Positions 36,213 through 49,727 of a stretch of 64,000 bases of DNA are shown one piece after another (positions within the stretch are counted from its first letter, which is position 1; each line of letters opens with the position of its first letter). The stretch lies in assembly GCA_036346275.1 (NCBI GenBank), contig CM070723.1:52282743-52346742 (forward strand), in the 5' to 3' direction. Below the pieces are notes generated by a model. The model searched no databases. It saw nothing but the letters and a program-made list of their open reading frames with translations, and had not been told where the DNA came from. The translations under genes and the position numbers were made by a program. The DNA is from Otatea glauca (Eukaryota; Streptophyta; Magnoliopsida; Poales; Poaceae).

Positions 36213-36773
36213 GTCCTGACCATGACAAAGAAATTTGTAGTGCTGCATCAGGAATCAGCGCTCCATTTCATTCTTTGCCTTGCTTGCCACCACCAAGACA
36301 AGCCTCCGTGCAATCAAGAAAGAACAATGATCACGGTTTTTTCAGATCATGCACAACATGATGTAGAGTTGCATGGCCATTCCACTTGCATCAAGAAATA
36401 AAAATGATCTCAATGAAAAAGCAATTCAGAATTACTACCCTACCACAGTTGACATTATCCTGCGAATATAACAAACTCTCCGGACATCCAATAAATCTGA
36501 ATAGAAGCATCATATATAGGGGGTTCTTCCCCAATCTATTTTGTTTTTAGATGTTCAAAATGTCGATAGCTGAAAGCAGTACTGTTGCAGACACTACAAT
36601 GGTTTGCGGTGCTTATTATTACAACACATTGGTTATTTTTTCTTTCTTTTGGAATGGTAAACTGCAGCATAACACTTCATTGTAGACACAAACAAGTTTT
36701 TCCCCTTCTTCCTTAGTTGCAATTCACAATATGATAGGGCATTATTGTAGTGAATTGCAGCAACTGGATCAGT

Positions 36774-39700
36774 TTATATCCCCGTCGCCGTCATGTGGAG
36801 GCCTGGATGAGTAGCTCCTCCCATGGCTCCACCTGCCACATTAACCAACAGTTGTTGGAGCAAGTGCTGTATTGAAGGGTCCTCCTGTGTTTGTAGGAAG
36901 AAAATATAGTCAAGTATTTGATTGAAACATCCAATCATGAGTAACATTTGCTTCAGTGGAGCAACAATGATTTAGTGACAGCTGATGACTTGAGAGGAAG
37001 ACCCACCCTGAGACAGTTATTGAATGTCCCATCTTTCAGCATGTCAGGAAGGACAGTTTGCAGTGCAGCACAGGCCCTGCATTGGAGAGGGGAAGGAAGA
37101 AGCATCAGTGCTTGAGAAGTACAGATGTAAAATAATTGCGCAATATGGAAATGATAGCACAAAACCTAGGATTATCTGACAGCCTGAGGTAGCAGCGGAT
37201 AATGTGCTTCAGCAACCTTGTGGAAGGCTGGTCAACCAATGAAATAACCATGCTTGCTAAAGCACTGCCCATATCAAAGAAACGATCAGCGGTGGCACAC
37301 ATGTAGTGCAGCCCAACATCATCTAGCAGAATCTTTTGGACAATGAAAGTGGCCACCTGCATATACAGTTGACTAAATCAGTGAATCAAAGCAATGGTTC
37401 TCAAATTAGCAGAATAAGGGCCCATTTGTCCAAGCTTTTCTTATGGGGCTTATTGCTGGGGTTTATACTTCTACTTTAACTACACCTGCAAAAAGAGACT
37501 TAAGCTCCTGGTACTCAACTCTTGAGGTTTATGCAGAAGATTTTACAAAGAAGTTAGCAATATTCATGTGCCAACCTAGTTATAAATTGTTGCTTCCACT
37601 GAAATTACCAGCATAAGATAGCTGTCGAAACAACTACAAACAGTTTCTGAAGTTTCTTTCATAATACACGTTTTATGCTTATAAGTTGCAAGGTAGTTTT
37701 AGGGTTATCTGAGAGAAGCCTGATCCTGGCCAAAAAGATCCTAAAGATAATTGATGGCCTACTTGGCTACATTCTAGAACAGACACTGACTCTTTTGTCC
37801 AAAGTAATCTACCTCACTCAAAACAAAAATATAACTTATAATATGGAATGGGGTAGTAGACTACTAGACTGTACTTCACAAAAGAAGCTCCTCAGAAAAG
37901 ATATATGAGCAATGCGTAGCTAATAGTAAGCAAAACTAATAGATGGTCAATATCGTGAAGCATTATCTGAATATGGTTTTTCACATGTACATGTGAGTGC
38001 ATGTACTATCATCACCATCAATGTGCCTCAGCCCTCATGATTTATGAAAACTTTCAAAATTCAAACCACCACCCCATCTTCCATTCGTTGCAATATCCCT
38101 TACATGAATCTTGAGGTGCTTTGGAGGGCTAAGATAGTACATGTACCCAGATGTCCATGTGGTTTGCATTTTTTGAGCATTATCTCAATTAATCAAGATG
38201 CAAAGCATGTCAAAAATCTACAGAACCCAAGCAGATTGTGAACTGATCAACTGATGCTAGGCAGAATCAGGATTATGTTCCTTCCAATCAAATTTCAGAT
38301 AGCCAAGAACACTAATACAGTTACATCATATGAGATGGCTGAGCAGAAGCAAAAGACGATGATATTTTAGAAAAGGATTGAGGTGGCAAGCCACATACAG
38401 TTTTTGAAAGCTCACTGCCTATGTTCATGTTATGGAAGCATAGAGGAATTAATTCTGTTTGCAGCAGAGAATTGATAACTTCAGTATCGTTAACCTGCAT
38501 TTATCACAAGGAAAAGAAATTTCATTCTCATACAGAATTAGTATTTGATACAACAAAAAATTGGAGCTTCCATATATTATGATGTACTTCGGAAAAATGA
38601 AGGGCTAGGATGGATTCTAGGTGGTTGGAGCGTTGGTGTGTATAACTCCTGACCTGAGTTTGATCCCCAGCAGGAGGGGGTGTAGAAAACACTCTTGTTC
38701 CAATAAAACAAAAACTTAAACAAATTGAATAGTATGTTCTTGTGGCTATGAGGGAAAAAAGAACACGTCGTCACGTCATATTTAAGAGAGTGGGGCACCA
38801 TTTGGTCTTGTTCTGCCTCAGATCAGTTGGTGTGAGGAGCAAATGCAACCAAAAAAAAGTTTATTCTTTCCAAGGCTTGCTTCTTTAGATATGGCTATAA
38901 ATTTGTCCTCCAGATGCATTAACAGTTTCATAGCGATAGCACAGAACCATGAATCTTTCAAGTTCATATTTCACAGTCTTACAGAGTTATCAATTTTTGC
39001 AGGCATTGGAAAAGAAATTGGGTAAAAGCAGTGATGATGAGCTAATGAAGGAGTTTATCAGCAATTCAGAACCACATTTAGTGGTGAAAACCGTGAGATC
39101 AGAACTATATCTATTATCAGCTAATTTGAAGTTAAACTAAATGGGTTCAGTGCACTGTGCTAAACACGTGGCAAATTATTCAAAAAATAGAAGGAAAGAA
39201 ACATTACAGATGTTAAGTATATAGATATTGTCCTATATAGGCTCTCTATATATAGGTTTTTTCTTATATAAGTTTTCCTTGTATAGGTATTGCCTTATAT
39301 AGACTTTCCTTTTGTACCCGCTTGTACATTTATATATTCTGGCATATTGGCCTCATATTGAATACAAGTGCTATTCATAACATAGTATTAGAGCAAGGTT
39401 TCTAGGGTTAGAGTTTTACCAGCATTGCACTTGCGCCATCTTAGCCGCCACCTGCGTACTTCCGCTGTCGTTGTCCCCGGGAGGAGCCATCTCCACTCCC
39501 GGGGATAGCCACCTCGTCACTATCGGCCACCTCTTTGCAGTTGCCGGCTCTTCTCGTCGGTGCTTCAAGGCCACCTCCGCCCGTCGTTTGCTCTGTCGGC
39601 CTCCTCTGTGACGTCCGCGACAACTTCCCGCCCGTCGCCGCGCTCGACGTCATCTCCTTCAACGACTCTTCTCGCCATTCATAGAAGTCACCACCCGACG

Positions 39701-42700
39701 GCATACTCCTGTGCATGGGCTCCATCCAACTTCACCGCCCCGAGGCTTCACCGCCTTTGCTCTGCCTTAGAGGAAGGAGAAGGCTCCCGTCGGCCGCTCG
39801 CACCACCTCCTGCTGGCCCACAACGTGCCGCCTCCACCCCGCCTTGGAGGAAGAGGCTCCTGCTGGCCCGCGACCGTCCGGTGACCACCTTAGCCGCCGC
39901 TCCTCCACTGGTGATGCCGCCTCCGAACCTCCCTCCGATCCGATTCAATTGAAATCTGGTTCTGGTTTCAATCGAATCCAACTCAGCTCAGCTTGGCTCG
40001 TCTGCTGTCAGCTCGGTCTTGGCTCGGCTTCGGCTTTCAGCTACTCTAATTTCCGGCTCATTCCGTCGGCTCGTCTTTGTTCCTTCCTCGGCATACACCT
40101 GCCCGCTCCGACTTCTCTGGCTCTCGGCGGCTCAACTCTTTTGTCGGCTAGGATGGGCTCTTTCGTCGACTTGGCTTCATCATCGACTCTCGGTCAACTC
40201 GGCTTCTTCATCAGCTATCGGTCGGCTTGGCTCTTTCATAGGCTTAGCTTGGCTCTTGGTCGGCTCCTTCATTGGTCGCCTCTTTTGTCGGCTTGGCTCT
40301 CCTTTGAGTCTTTTATTCTCAATGTCATTGTTTCCCTTGTGTCCATCCAAGTTCTTAGCTTCTTGGTTCTTTCGTCGGCTTAGCTCTTTTTATCGGCTCG
40401 GCTCGTTCCGTCGACTCCGATTTCCGGCTCATTATGTCAACTTGGCTCTTTTCTTCGTCGACACGGCTCGTCGGCTTGGTTTTTCAAGAGTTGAATGCTA
40501 CGACGACTACTTCAAGACCCGGTTTCGGCTCATTATGCCAGCCGTTTTCATCTCAGCTTGTTATGTCGGCTTTTCTTCGTCAACTCGGCTCCTTCGTCGG
40601 CTCGGTTTTTCAAGAGTTGGATCTACGACAACTACTTCAAAACCAGGACTTTGGATTTTTCCTATTTTATTGTCAACCCTTCTAAATGCAATGCTATTGC
40701 ATACATCTTGCATTTGTGAGGGGGTGTTAAGGATATAGATATTGTCTTATATAGGCTATAGGTATTGCCTTATATAGGTTTTCCTTTTGTACCCGCTTGT
40801 ACATCTATATATTATGGCATATTGGCCCCATATTGAATACAAGTGCTATTCATAACAACAGAAAACCTTTCTTTCAAAGTTAAAGAATAAAGAGATAACT
40901 ATTATTTCCTTCCACATAGAATCAGGATGATAGACTACTCAAAAGTTTCATGCACAGCTAAAGAAGTTGGGAATATAACTCTTCATTGACAATTGCATTA
41001 CATAATTAGTGAGACAAATCAAGTTTCTCCATGTTGTGTAATGCAATGTAATGTATCTTCGATTTCATGTAAACTTCTAGGTATGAATTACCTTAACAAG
41101 ACCACCAACAACACCCAAGCTGGTAAGCCGCAAGTACTCAAAAGGTCTGGCCTTGCTGTTAGTTTTCAAGAACGGGAACAGGTACATCGGAATGTTAGCT
41201 GAAAACAACAGAGGATGAAAAGAGACGGAAAAGTGAATTAATAACTGCAACAAATCCAAAAACCAGAAGTTTATTTGTACTATAAAAGTGAAAACTGCCC
41301 ACAGTTCTATAAAGTTTTGAAAATAACAGCTCGACATACACCTATGATATGTCAACTACTACATAATGATGAGAGAAAATCTTAAGTGAGAAAGGAAGAT
41401 GATTACACAATGCACACCATCAGTGTATTTGAGCTCTGACATACAAAAAACGCTCATTACCATTTAAGAAAAGAGTCCTGGTCTCAGGGTGCGATGCAAC
41501 ACACTGCAATAATTAAAAGAAAAGAACAAAGCGGTTAAACAAAAGATATGATACAAAATCTAATGTATGAAGCTTAAAGTTATTACGAATGAGTACACCC
41601 CCCAAAAAAAAATTTCTTTTCTGCAGTACAATATGCCACGATATGGCAGAGACCAGCAGCCAAATGTTATGCTATTATCCCCTTTTTCCTGAAATCATAC
41701 CTGAAGAAGTGCGAGCGCATTGCAGACTCGGTTTGATGCACTTGATGACAGCGCTGGGGGTGAAAGTGCAGGGTAGATTGTTATAATCTCCTGTTTGCGT
41801 TTCCAAGTAGCCAAATATACCAAGTGAGAAGAAAAAACAGGTCAGAACTTCAATAAAAGTTTGCTCAAACTTCAATAAGTTGCATTGAATGGCCAACTCC
41901 ATGAGGATTGAATGACCAAGAACAACTGACCTTAACAACAAATTGATATGGAAACAAAACACAACAGGTAGCTCAAAGCTCCTTGTTCTTTGTGACTTCA
42001 AGCATGACCATACTAAATAAGAACATATAGAATAGGCATAAGGATTACAACATACCTGGAGCAGCGCGGTCATTGTGCCAAAAGAATGCCACAAAAGTGG
42101 AGCCAGATCCTGAAACATCTCCCTTTTCTGAAAAATAGTTGCAAGAAACAACATTATACATTGATTTCTTTTTTTTTTCCACAATCCTTGATACTGTGGG
42201 CCTATGGCACATTAACGACTGAACATGCAATTTTACCATTCTTTAGTTCAGAACAATTACTGAATTAATCAACAACAGGAAGACTAATGATAAATCAGTT
42301 GGTAAAAGATATAGAGCTCTACCTCTCTTCTTCAAAACAGCATTGTTAGCAACAAAAAAAATTATTCACTTTGGAATGGGTTCATATCCTTAACAACTAA
42401 TTTTGTATTAACAGTATGTAATTCAGCATTCAGCTTCAGCATATCAACATTAGTGCATAAATAAGGAAAAATTATTTATTTGACAAATTCAAAAATGAGA
42501 AAATTTGTGACAGAGCTGGTTCAATAATAAATAGTAAAAGGACAGCATCTTTGAAATTACGCACTCACCAAAACTACTACAACTAATGTATTATTTCTGA
42601 AAACAAAAGGAGCCAATGCTACTATCACTACTTGGAAACAAAATTAGTTACAACCCATGCCAGCTGTAATGCAGAGACCTCAGTTTACTCGTAATAATTG

Positions 42701-43752
42701 CAATGAACCATCAGCGCCTCACATTTTTGGACATTATTATTTGCAATAAGCTCCAAAACCACAAAATAAAAATATAAAAATATGAAGCTTTCTACATAGA
42801 AACATAGTAATTAACACAAACAAACTCCCTTCCAAAGTTGCACAGAATTATCTACTCCCTACCATTGTTAAACCTCCCTTGGAACCTCTTCATGTAAACA
42901 TCTCAGCCCACTCTATAAGTCTAATTAATAGTAATAGATAACTAAAAGATACCACCATTTCCATCTCAATCAAACATAATGTCCCATTCTCCACCAGAAA
43001 ACCACTAGCAAAGAACAAGTATCAAACAACCACTGTTGTTGAATCATAATGTATCAGACATCAAGGCATATGAAACATAAAAAATAGTACATTTACTCTG
43101 ACAAATTCAAAAGTGGATCAAATCAAATCCCAAAATCCCATAATGCACCAACATATACACCAGAACTCCAGCTACGAACCATAACTGAGACAACATACCT
43201 AAAAAAAACTTTAAATTCTAGTTATTTACATATGGAGCAAGCAAAATTAATTCAAATATTTAAACCATATAACACAATCTAAACGCAGATCCCCACAATA
43301 AATCCACATGAGATCAAAAGATACAAACTCTACTGAACACCGACTGCAGATCAATGCTCTTCAATTGCCACTGCTATGTGCCAACTCTTCCCAACACCGC
43401 AAAACCACACAGCATCTCTAAAGGAGCAACTTTTACCACTGTTGAAACCAGAATTCCCAGCAAAAACACCTCACTAGAGATAAAAAAAGGGCAAATCTTC
43501 ATCCTCCAGAGGGTGCATTAATCGGAGGAGGGATGCACAAAGGGGGACCTTGGAGAGCTCAAGAAGGGCTTTCTCGCGTAGTTCAGGGTTGCAGAGGTTG
43601 AGCACCAACTGCTCCGCCAATGTCGTCTTCCAGTCCTTCACCATCTGCACCACGGTGGTGCCACCTGCGCTGCCTCCTGACAGAGAGGGATACGAAGGCG
43701 AGGTCTTGGTGGAGGAGGGGGATGTATAGAGGTAGGATGGAAGATTTTCCAT
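36774..43752 (-). CDS. CNOT9: CNOT9/CAF40 (Rcd1-like) subunit of CCR4-NOT, 9 exons
   Basis: An armadillo-repeat adaptor of the CCR4-NOT deadenylase complex, which shortens mRNA poly(A) tails in the cytoplasm. Exons on the minus strand: 43752-43549, 42127-42056, 41790-41701, 41503-41461, 41198-41092, 38494-38399, 37356-37166, 37076-37007 and 36884-36774. Phases agree throughout, giving 327 residues. Signature blocks: LCNPELREKALLELSK, QDLAPLLWHSFGT, ASNRVCNALALLQ, PFEYLRLTSLGV, GSELSKTVATFIVQKIL, STRLLKHIIRCYLRLSDNPR and LPDMLKDGTFNNCLR. It is more divergent than canonical family members, for example DMGSALASMVISL in the penultimate ARM region. All donors are ordinary except the first (AAG|GTCCCC at 43549), which is weak; an alternative first exon lies at 50279-50389. 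Intron 5 carries a short-LTR retroelement. Confidence 0.92.
38600..38725 (+). mobile_element. candidate tRNA-derived SINE in CNOT9 intron
   Basis: Contains an A-box-like TGGTTGGAGCG and, about 40 bases later, a B-box-like GAGTTTGATCCCC, followed by a GTAGAAAACACTCTTGTTCC tail and an A-rich end. This order is that of a tRNA-derived SINE head. No target duplication was confirmed. Confidence 0.45.
39211..40857 (+). mobile_element. short-LTR non-autonomous retroelement (1.65 kb) in CNOT9 intron
   Basis: The LTRs lie at 39211-39382 and 40725-40857, starting TGTTAAG and ending CTATTCATAACA. The 5-bp duplication ACAGA lies at 39206-39210 and 40858-40862. A degenerate primer-binding site TAGTATTAGAGC follows LTR 1 and the purine tract GTGAGGGGG precedes LTR 2. 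The internal region is GC-rich (39430-39950) and then built of degenerate CGGCTTGGCTC/TCGTCGGCT units (39980-40640). It encodes no gag or pol. LTR 1 has about 40 extra bases of TATATAGG-type repeat. Confidence 0.9.
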
Positions 43753-44010
43753 TTCACATAGACACAGCAAAAAAACAAAGCTTTTTCTGTATCTGGGTCC
43801 TAGTTTCAGTGTTCTATTTAAACACTCTTCTCCCCTTTATTTTCATTGCTCTTAGATGGGGGAAAATTCTTCTTTTCTCTTTCTTTTGGGTTTGTTTCCT
43901 TTTTCATTTGTTTTAACTTTTGGAATTATTTGTGCAGTGTGCACTGCCTTTTTGGATCACATGGTGTTCATTTAGTTTTGTCTTTAGTGTAAGAAATAGG
44001 GGTTTATGTT
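43753..44010 (-). promoter_or_regulatory. CNOT9: upstream region of the 43.7-kb CNOT9 first exon
   Basis: Would hold the promoter if transcription starts at this exon. A weak AT-rich TTTAAATAG string lies about 65 bases upstream of the ATG. No firm element was identified. Confidence 0.25.
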
Positions 44011-44436
44011 GGGTCTGTTTGGGGGTGGGGGGCTGCGGATGGGCTGAAAAGCTGCTTTTAGTTTGCTGGGCTGTAAAGCAGCTGTAGCTGGCGGCTGTGG
44101 CTTTTCTTGTTATTCCGTTTGGCAAACTGGCTTCTGCAGCTGTAGCTTTTGGGGGGCAACAGAGCGGGGAGGCAGTAACCTAGCGAAGCATAGCGGCGGA
44201 CGAGTAGGGAGGTGATGTGAAGGCAGCGAGGCAGGGCAGCGGAGGTCGGGGAGGCGGAGTGAGCGAGATGGAAGACGGTCAAGCGAAGCCACAGCTGAAA
44301 AGCTCATCCCCAATGGCTGCAGCTTTTAGGGTGTTTCTGCTGTGGCTTAGCTTCCCAGCTGCTTTGTAGCCATGCTGTTTGGGGGAGCTTTTGGCTCAAA
44401 GCTGAAGCACAGCCCCCCCCCCCCCCAAACAGCCCC
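44011..44436. mobile_element. MITE with GGGTCTGTTTGG ends (Tourist-like)
   Basis: The ends GGGTCTGTTTGGGGG and, on the other strand, GGGGCTGTTTGGGGG form terminal inverted repeats. GTT flanks both sides (44008-44010 and 44437-44439). The inner halves contain repeated AGCTGTAGCT/AAGCAGCTG motifs in opposite orientation. There is no coding capacity. The 3-bp duplication fits PIF/Harbinger, although the usual TWA target is not met. Confidence 0.7.
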
Positions 44437-44439
44437 GTT

Positions 44440-45173
44440 GTGACTTAAGTTTGTCTCGGTGTGATTTTGGGTGCAACTAGGTTCACTTTATCGAATTATT
44501 TTTACTACAATAGGCATATGCCATCTACATTTCCTAAGCTGGTATTGTGGTCTTAATGGTTTGGTAAATATGATTTGCGGTGAGATTGTGACATCTGTGC
44601 AAGTTATATTGTGCATAATGGCTTCGCCACGCTTTTACTTGTAGTTTTCAACTATTTAAATCTGTGGATCTTTTTTTTTTCTTTGCTTGCTCTTCGAGAA
44701 AAGAAACAGTTATCTTTGCTTTTTTGTTTTGCTTTATAACTTAGACCCTTGTAAGTTAACTTGTTTTGTAAGTTTAGTTTTCTGATTATCTTCTGCTTTG
44801 GCTGAAGAATCCTGTGTGCACTGATTTTTGGCCTGATGTGACGTTTTGGTTATTTGGGTTATCTCTAGAAGGGGGCCAGCAATGCGTAGCGCTTACGTTG
44901 GTGCTATATGTTAATTTGTGGTGAGACTTGTCTGTATTGTATAGCATATATAGCCATGTGATGTATATTCATAATGTTTTTCTTTTCTTTTTTATGTTTC
45001 TATTTAATGCGTTCTGTGGACGCACAGTAAGGGCATGTCTCCAGCACTTGTGGCCCTATCCCTAAATACTACTAATATATAATGCTTGCATCACATAATG
45101 GAAAGGAATGAAGTGAGTTTACATTTTTTATTATTGAATAAGTGAATTCTAAATAAATGTGGGGGGAGTAGTG
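44440..45173. other. intergenic or intronic spacer, nothing recognised
   Basis: T-rich spacer between the MITE and the copia element. No gene or repeat boundary was supported. Confidence 0.4.
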
Positions 45174-45470
45174 TTAATTATTAGAGCATTTTTGGTATAC
45201 ATTAGGCTTTCCTTTTCTTAGCCTTCTTTATTTTGTACTTGCCTAGTATAGCCCTATAATTTCTCCCTGGCTTTCCTTTCCTTGGCTTTCATTATTTTGT
45301 ATTTGCCTAGTATAGCCCTATAATCTCTCCTTTTGGGGATATAAATAGAATGCCACCCCTACCTTTGGCCGTGTGGTGAATGTGCCAATCCCTCTACATG
45401 GTATCAGATTTTTTCTCCTGAGACCTCTCCACCCCTTCCTCCTCTGCCTTGCGCAGCCACACCACCCTCC

Positions 45471-46577
45471 ATGACGACGTCCAACCTCATCCACCCATCG
45501 CCATCTGCGCCGCGCGCCACCGTATGCTGCAGCACCCCGAAGACGGCTCGTCCCCGACCCGGCGCTAACCGCGCGACCGATCGTCCTCAACCCCATCGCA
45601 CGGTCGCCGTCAAGTCTCACGTCACGACCGCTCGCGACATGAAGGCGCCAACTACTCGATGGTCCAAATTCTTCCGGACCATGTGCACCAAGTTCGGCCT
45701 CCTCTCCCACATTGATGGCTCCGACATCGCACACCCAGGCGACCCCGCCTGGACACTCGCCGACTCTGCCGTCCTCAGCTGGCTGTACGGCTCCGTCGCC
45801 GACGACACCCTGGACTCCGCAATGGCCAATGACGAAACTGCGCATGATCTCTGGGTCGCAATCGAGGCCCTCTTCCGCGACAACAAGGAATCACGTGCCA
45901 TCTTCCTAAGCAGTCAGTTCCACTCCCTCATGCAAGGTGATCAATCCATCGCCGACTATAGTCAGCGTGTGAAGACGCTAGCAGATGCCCTCCGCGACGT
46001 CGGCCACCCAGTCTCCGACTCGCAACTCGTCCTCGATCTACTGCGTGGCCTCAATCCGCGCTTCTCCAACACCGCTAACGATATCGCCAACTCCACGCCG
46101 TTCCTCGCCCGCTCGGGCGCTTCCATGCTTGCCCTAAGAGACGCGCCGCCAACGAGACGGGTCGCCGCGAAACGCCTCGCCACTCGCGGCTCCTCCTGCG
46201 ACCAATGGCCGCCGCTTCCACCACGACCTCCGCCCCAACCGCCCGGCCGTCTTCAACGCCGGCAATCGCGATGGCCGTCGCGGTGGCGCAATCGTCGCGG
46301 CGGTATAGCGGCGCCGACCATGGTAGCTCGCGGCGGTTGTGCACCACCGACGGCCGCACCGTGGTTCTACTTCAACCCGTGGTCTCCTGCCGCCGCCGGT
46401 GGCTCTCGCCGGGATAGTGGCGACCATCACCGCCGGGCTTGCTCGGCGCTCGCCACACGCCGCTCAACCTCAACCATCAGCGCGTCTCGTGTTCGCCCGC
46501 CTCAACCGTCCCTGCATCAACGTGGGACCAAGAGGGCTCATCACCGCCCTAAACCAAATGGCGGTTCAAGAACCTGA
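45471..46577 (+). pseudogene. copia gag-like open frame
   Basis: A 368-codon frame with a UBN2-type gag domain: KFGLLSHIDG, AVLSWLYGSV, AHDLWVAIEALF, DYSQRVKTLADALRDVG and LVLDLLRGLNPRF. In the second half the frame drifts into low-complexity Arg/Pro-rich sequence, and the expected CCHC zinc knuckle is not readable in frame, implying frameshifts. It forms the capsid-like part of the retrotransposon. Confidence 0.75.
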
Positions 46578-49500
46578 TGGTGGGTTGTAGACAATGGCGC
46601 TACATCCCACATGACATCAAATGGCGGTATCTTTTCTCCTCCCAACCTCCCCTAACACAACATCCATCATTGGCAATGGTTCCGTTTACACATCACCAAC
46701 GGTGGTCATTCCTCGCTCCACGCACCAACTACACAATTTTCTCTCGCGATGTTCTAGTTGTCCTCACTTAGTTCGCAACCTTCTTTACGTTCGCAAGTTC
46801 ACCCGTGATAATCACTGCTCTCTTGAGTTTGACGCCTTTGGGTTTTCTGTCAAGGATCTCCAGACGAACCGACTGATGCTTCGCTGCAATAGTGAGGGCG
46901 ACCTCTACACCATTCCTCCCGCCGAGCCTCCTCCATTGCCGCGCCACATCGCCGTCTCCTCCCAACTTTGGCACCGTCTTGGTCACCCTGGCAACGCTTC
47001 TATCATCGCCTTAAATAAAAGTTCGCACATTGCATGTAATAATGTAGCCCGCTCGCTCTGCCAGTCTTGTCAACTTGGCAAACATGTGCGCCTACCCTTT
47101 GCTACTTCAACTTCGCGCATTTTTTCGCCCTTTGAACTCCTTCACTGTGATTTGTGGACCTCCCATGTGGCTAGCATATCTGGATCGATGTACTACTTGG
47201 TTGTCGTCGATGATTTCTCTCACTTTTGCTGGACATTTCCTCTTAAAAAGAAATCTGACGTTCACCAACACATAGTCGACATGGCTGCCCTTGCTAGCAC
47301 ACAGTTCGGCCTCCCACTCAAGTCAGTTCAGGCTGACAACGGCCGCGAATTTGTTAACCATGCTAACGCATCCTTCTTTGCCTCGCGCGGCATAGCCATG
47401 CGCCTCTCTTGCCCTTACACATCCTCACAGAATGGCAAGGCAGAACGGATGCTTCGCACACAACAATATGGTTCGCACACTCCTCCTCCATGCTCACATG
47501 CCGCCCAGATTCTGGGCTGAGGCCTTAGCTACCGCCACCTACCTCCTAAACCGGTGCCCTTCCTCTTCCACCGATGGTGCTATTCCTTACACGATTCTTC
47601 ACCAAACGCCTCCTCAATATAGTCACCTACGGGTATTTAGTTGCCTTTGCTTTCCCAACTTATCTGCCACAGCTGCTCACAAACTTGCTCCTCGTTCCAC
47701 GGCCTGTGCCTTCCTTGGTTATCCCCCTCAGCACAAATGATACCGCTGTCTTGACCTTGCCACAAACAAAGTCATCATCTCCCGCCATGTCGTCTTCGAT
47801 GAGAGCACCTTTCCGTTTGCCAGCAGTAATCGTGCGCCCATATCCTCTTCTACAGCTAATGCCGACTTGGACTTCCTAGTCGATGATCCCGCCATGTCGA
47901 TTGCCTTGCACCATTGCTCCTTGCGTGTCTCCCCAAGCGGCAGCTCCACCTTTGGGTGTTGAGCACTCATTGCCACTCCCGATAACAGCGGTGTCCCACA
48001 TCGACATTCGCCTCCGCCTGCGGTGTCCGGTTTACACCGACGACCACGCGCGGCACCGTCTACCTCGACCCTGTTCGGCCAATTCCCGTGGTCGCACCAC
48101 CGTAGAACCACCGCCGCACCTCCACAGATGGTCACACGATCAAGGGTGCCGTTGATCACTTGGTGGAGTTCTTCAACTGACGGCCTCCATGATCCTATCT
48201 GCGGCCGTCCCGAGCAACTATCGCGGCCTTCTCGCCGATCCCAATTGGCGCGACTGCGATGGACGACAATACACACCTCATGGACAACTGGACTTGGCGT
48301 CTCGTTCCTCGTCCCCAGCGCCAACATCGTCTCCGGCAAGTGGATATTCAAACACAAGTTTCACTCGATGGTCGTTTGGCCCGCTTATAAAGCGCTACCG
48401 GGTTGTCCGCGGCTTCTCCCAAAGAACACGGCGTCGACTACGACGAGACCTTCACCGGTGGTCAAGCCGGCGACCATCCGCGCCGTTCTCTCCATCGCCA
48501 CGCGTCGCGGCTCTTGACCGATTCACCACCGGCGTCAAGAATGCCTTCGCTCATGGCACTCTCGATGAGGCGGTTTCTCGTCGGCAACCCTCCGGTTTTG
48601 TGCACCCGCTCACCCCGACCATGTGTGTCTTCTTCAAGTCTCTATGGCTTAAAACAGCTCCTGGGCGTGGTACCAGCACTTTGCCACCTATATCCGACAG
48701 CTCGGCTTCGTCGCATCCTCCTCCGACACGTCCCTGTTTGTCCTTCGCCAGGGGACCGACATGGCCTATCTGCTACTGTACGTCGACGACATCGTCCTCA
48801 CCGCCTCCTCTCGACACCTCCTTGAGCGCATCATCAGCAACCTTCACTTGAAGTTCGCCATGACGGACCTTGGCGCCCTGCACTTCTTCCTTGGCATCTC
48901 CGTCACGAGATCCTCCGACGGCTCAGACTGCCCCAGCCGACGAGATGTGTCGATCTTCTCCGACGGGCGGGCATGGCTGAGTGTCACCCCACCACTACGC
49001 CAGTGGACACTCATGCCAAGCTCTCCGGCCTCGAAGGTACCCCGCTGCGATCCGTCCGAGATCGGACCTTGCGGGAGCATTGCGATTCACGCCACCCGCC
49101 GACTTGGCCTATGCCATTCAAAGAAGTGTGCCTCTTCATGCACAACCCACGGAGCCCCATCTCGCGCTTATCAAGCGCGTCTGCGGTATGTCAAAGGCAC
49201 CTCGACGCAGTCTTCACATCGGTTGCTCACGGCCGGTGAACTCGATCACCGCCTACTCCGATGCCGATCGGGCCGGTTGCCGGACTCACGGCGCTCTACG
49301 TGCGGATATTGCATCTTCTCGGCGACAACATCGTGTCTCGGTCCTCCAGCGCCGGACCACGGTGTCCCACTCGAGCGCCGGTCGAATACCGAGCCGTTGC
49401 CCGTGCCGTCGCCGAGTGTTCCCGCCGTCAACTTCTACAGACCTTCATGTTCCTCTTGTTTCGACCACCGTCGTGTATTGCGACAACGTCAACGCCATCT

Positions 49501-49727
49501 GCATGTCTACAAATCCAGTACAACATCGGCGGACGAAGCACATCGAGATCGACATTCATTTTTTCCGCGAGAAGGTCTCCCTCGACGAGGTCCGCGTCCT
49601 GCACGTGCCGTCTTCTCACCAGTTCGCGGACATCATGACTAAGGGCCTACCAACCCAACTTTTTCAAGAATTTCGGTCCAGTCTTTGCGTCCGGACTCCT
49701 CCCGCCGCGACTGCGGGCGGGTATTAG
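46577..49727 (+). pseudogene. copia pol, broken (integrase, RT, RNase H)
   Basis: Pieces in different frames resemble: the GAG-pre-integrase segment (LWHRLGHPGNASI, CQSCQLGKH); the integrase core (LLHCDLW, VVVDDFS, VQADNGREF, SSQNGKAER); an integrase C-terminal part (FWAEALATATYLLNRCPS, CAFLGYPP); reverse transcriptase (LLYVDDIVLTAS, FAMTDLGALHFFLGI at 48761-48905); and RNase H (VVYCDNVNAICMS, RRTKHIEIDIHFFREK, QFADIMTKGLP, ending about 49700). Many frameshifts separate them, so no functional polyprotein is encoded. Confidence 0.88.

Noticed and set aside
39715..40738. Two long serine/leucine/arginine-rich open frames (222 and 239 codons)
   Set aside because: They follow the degenerate CGGCTTGGCTC repeat of a non-autonomous LTR element, and no gag or pol motif is present.
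43753..43770. Longer N-terminus (six extra codons) for the 43.7-kb CNOT9 exon
   Set aside because: The codon at 43768-43770 is TTG, not ATG; the first ATG is at 43752.
48189..49727. Overlapping 120-290-codon open frames as separate genes
   Set aside because: They are frame-shifted pieces and shadows of the copia reverse transcriptase and RNase H.
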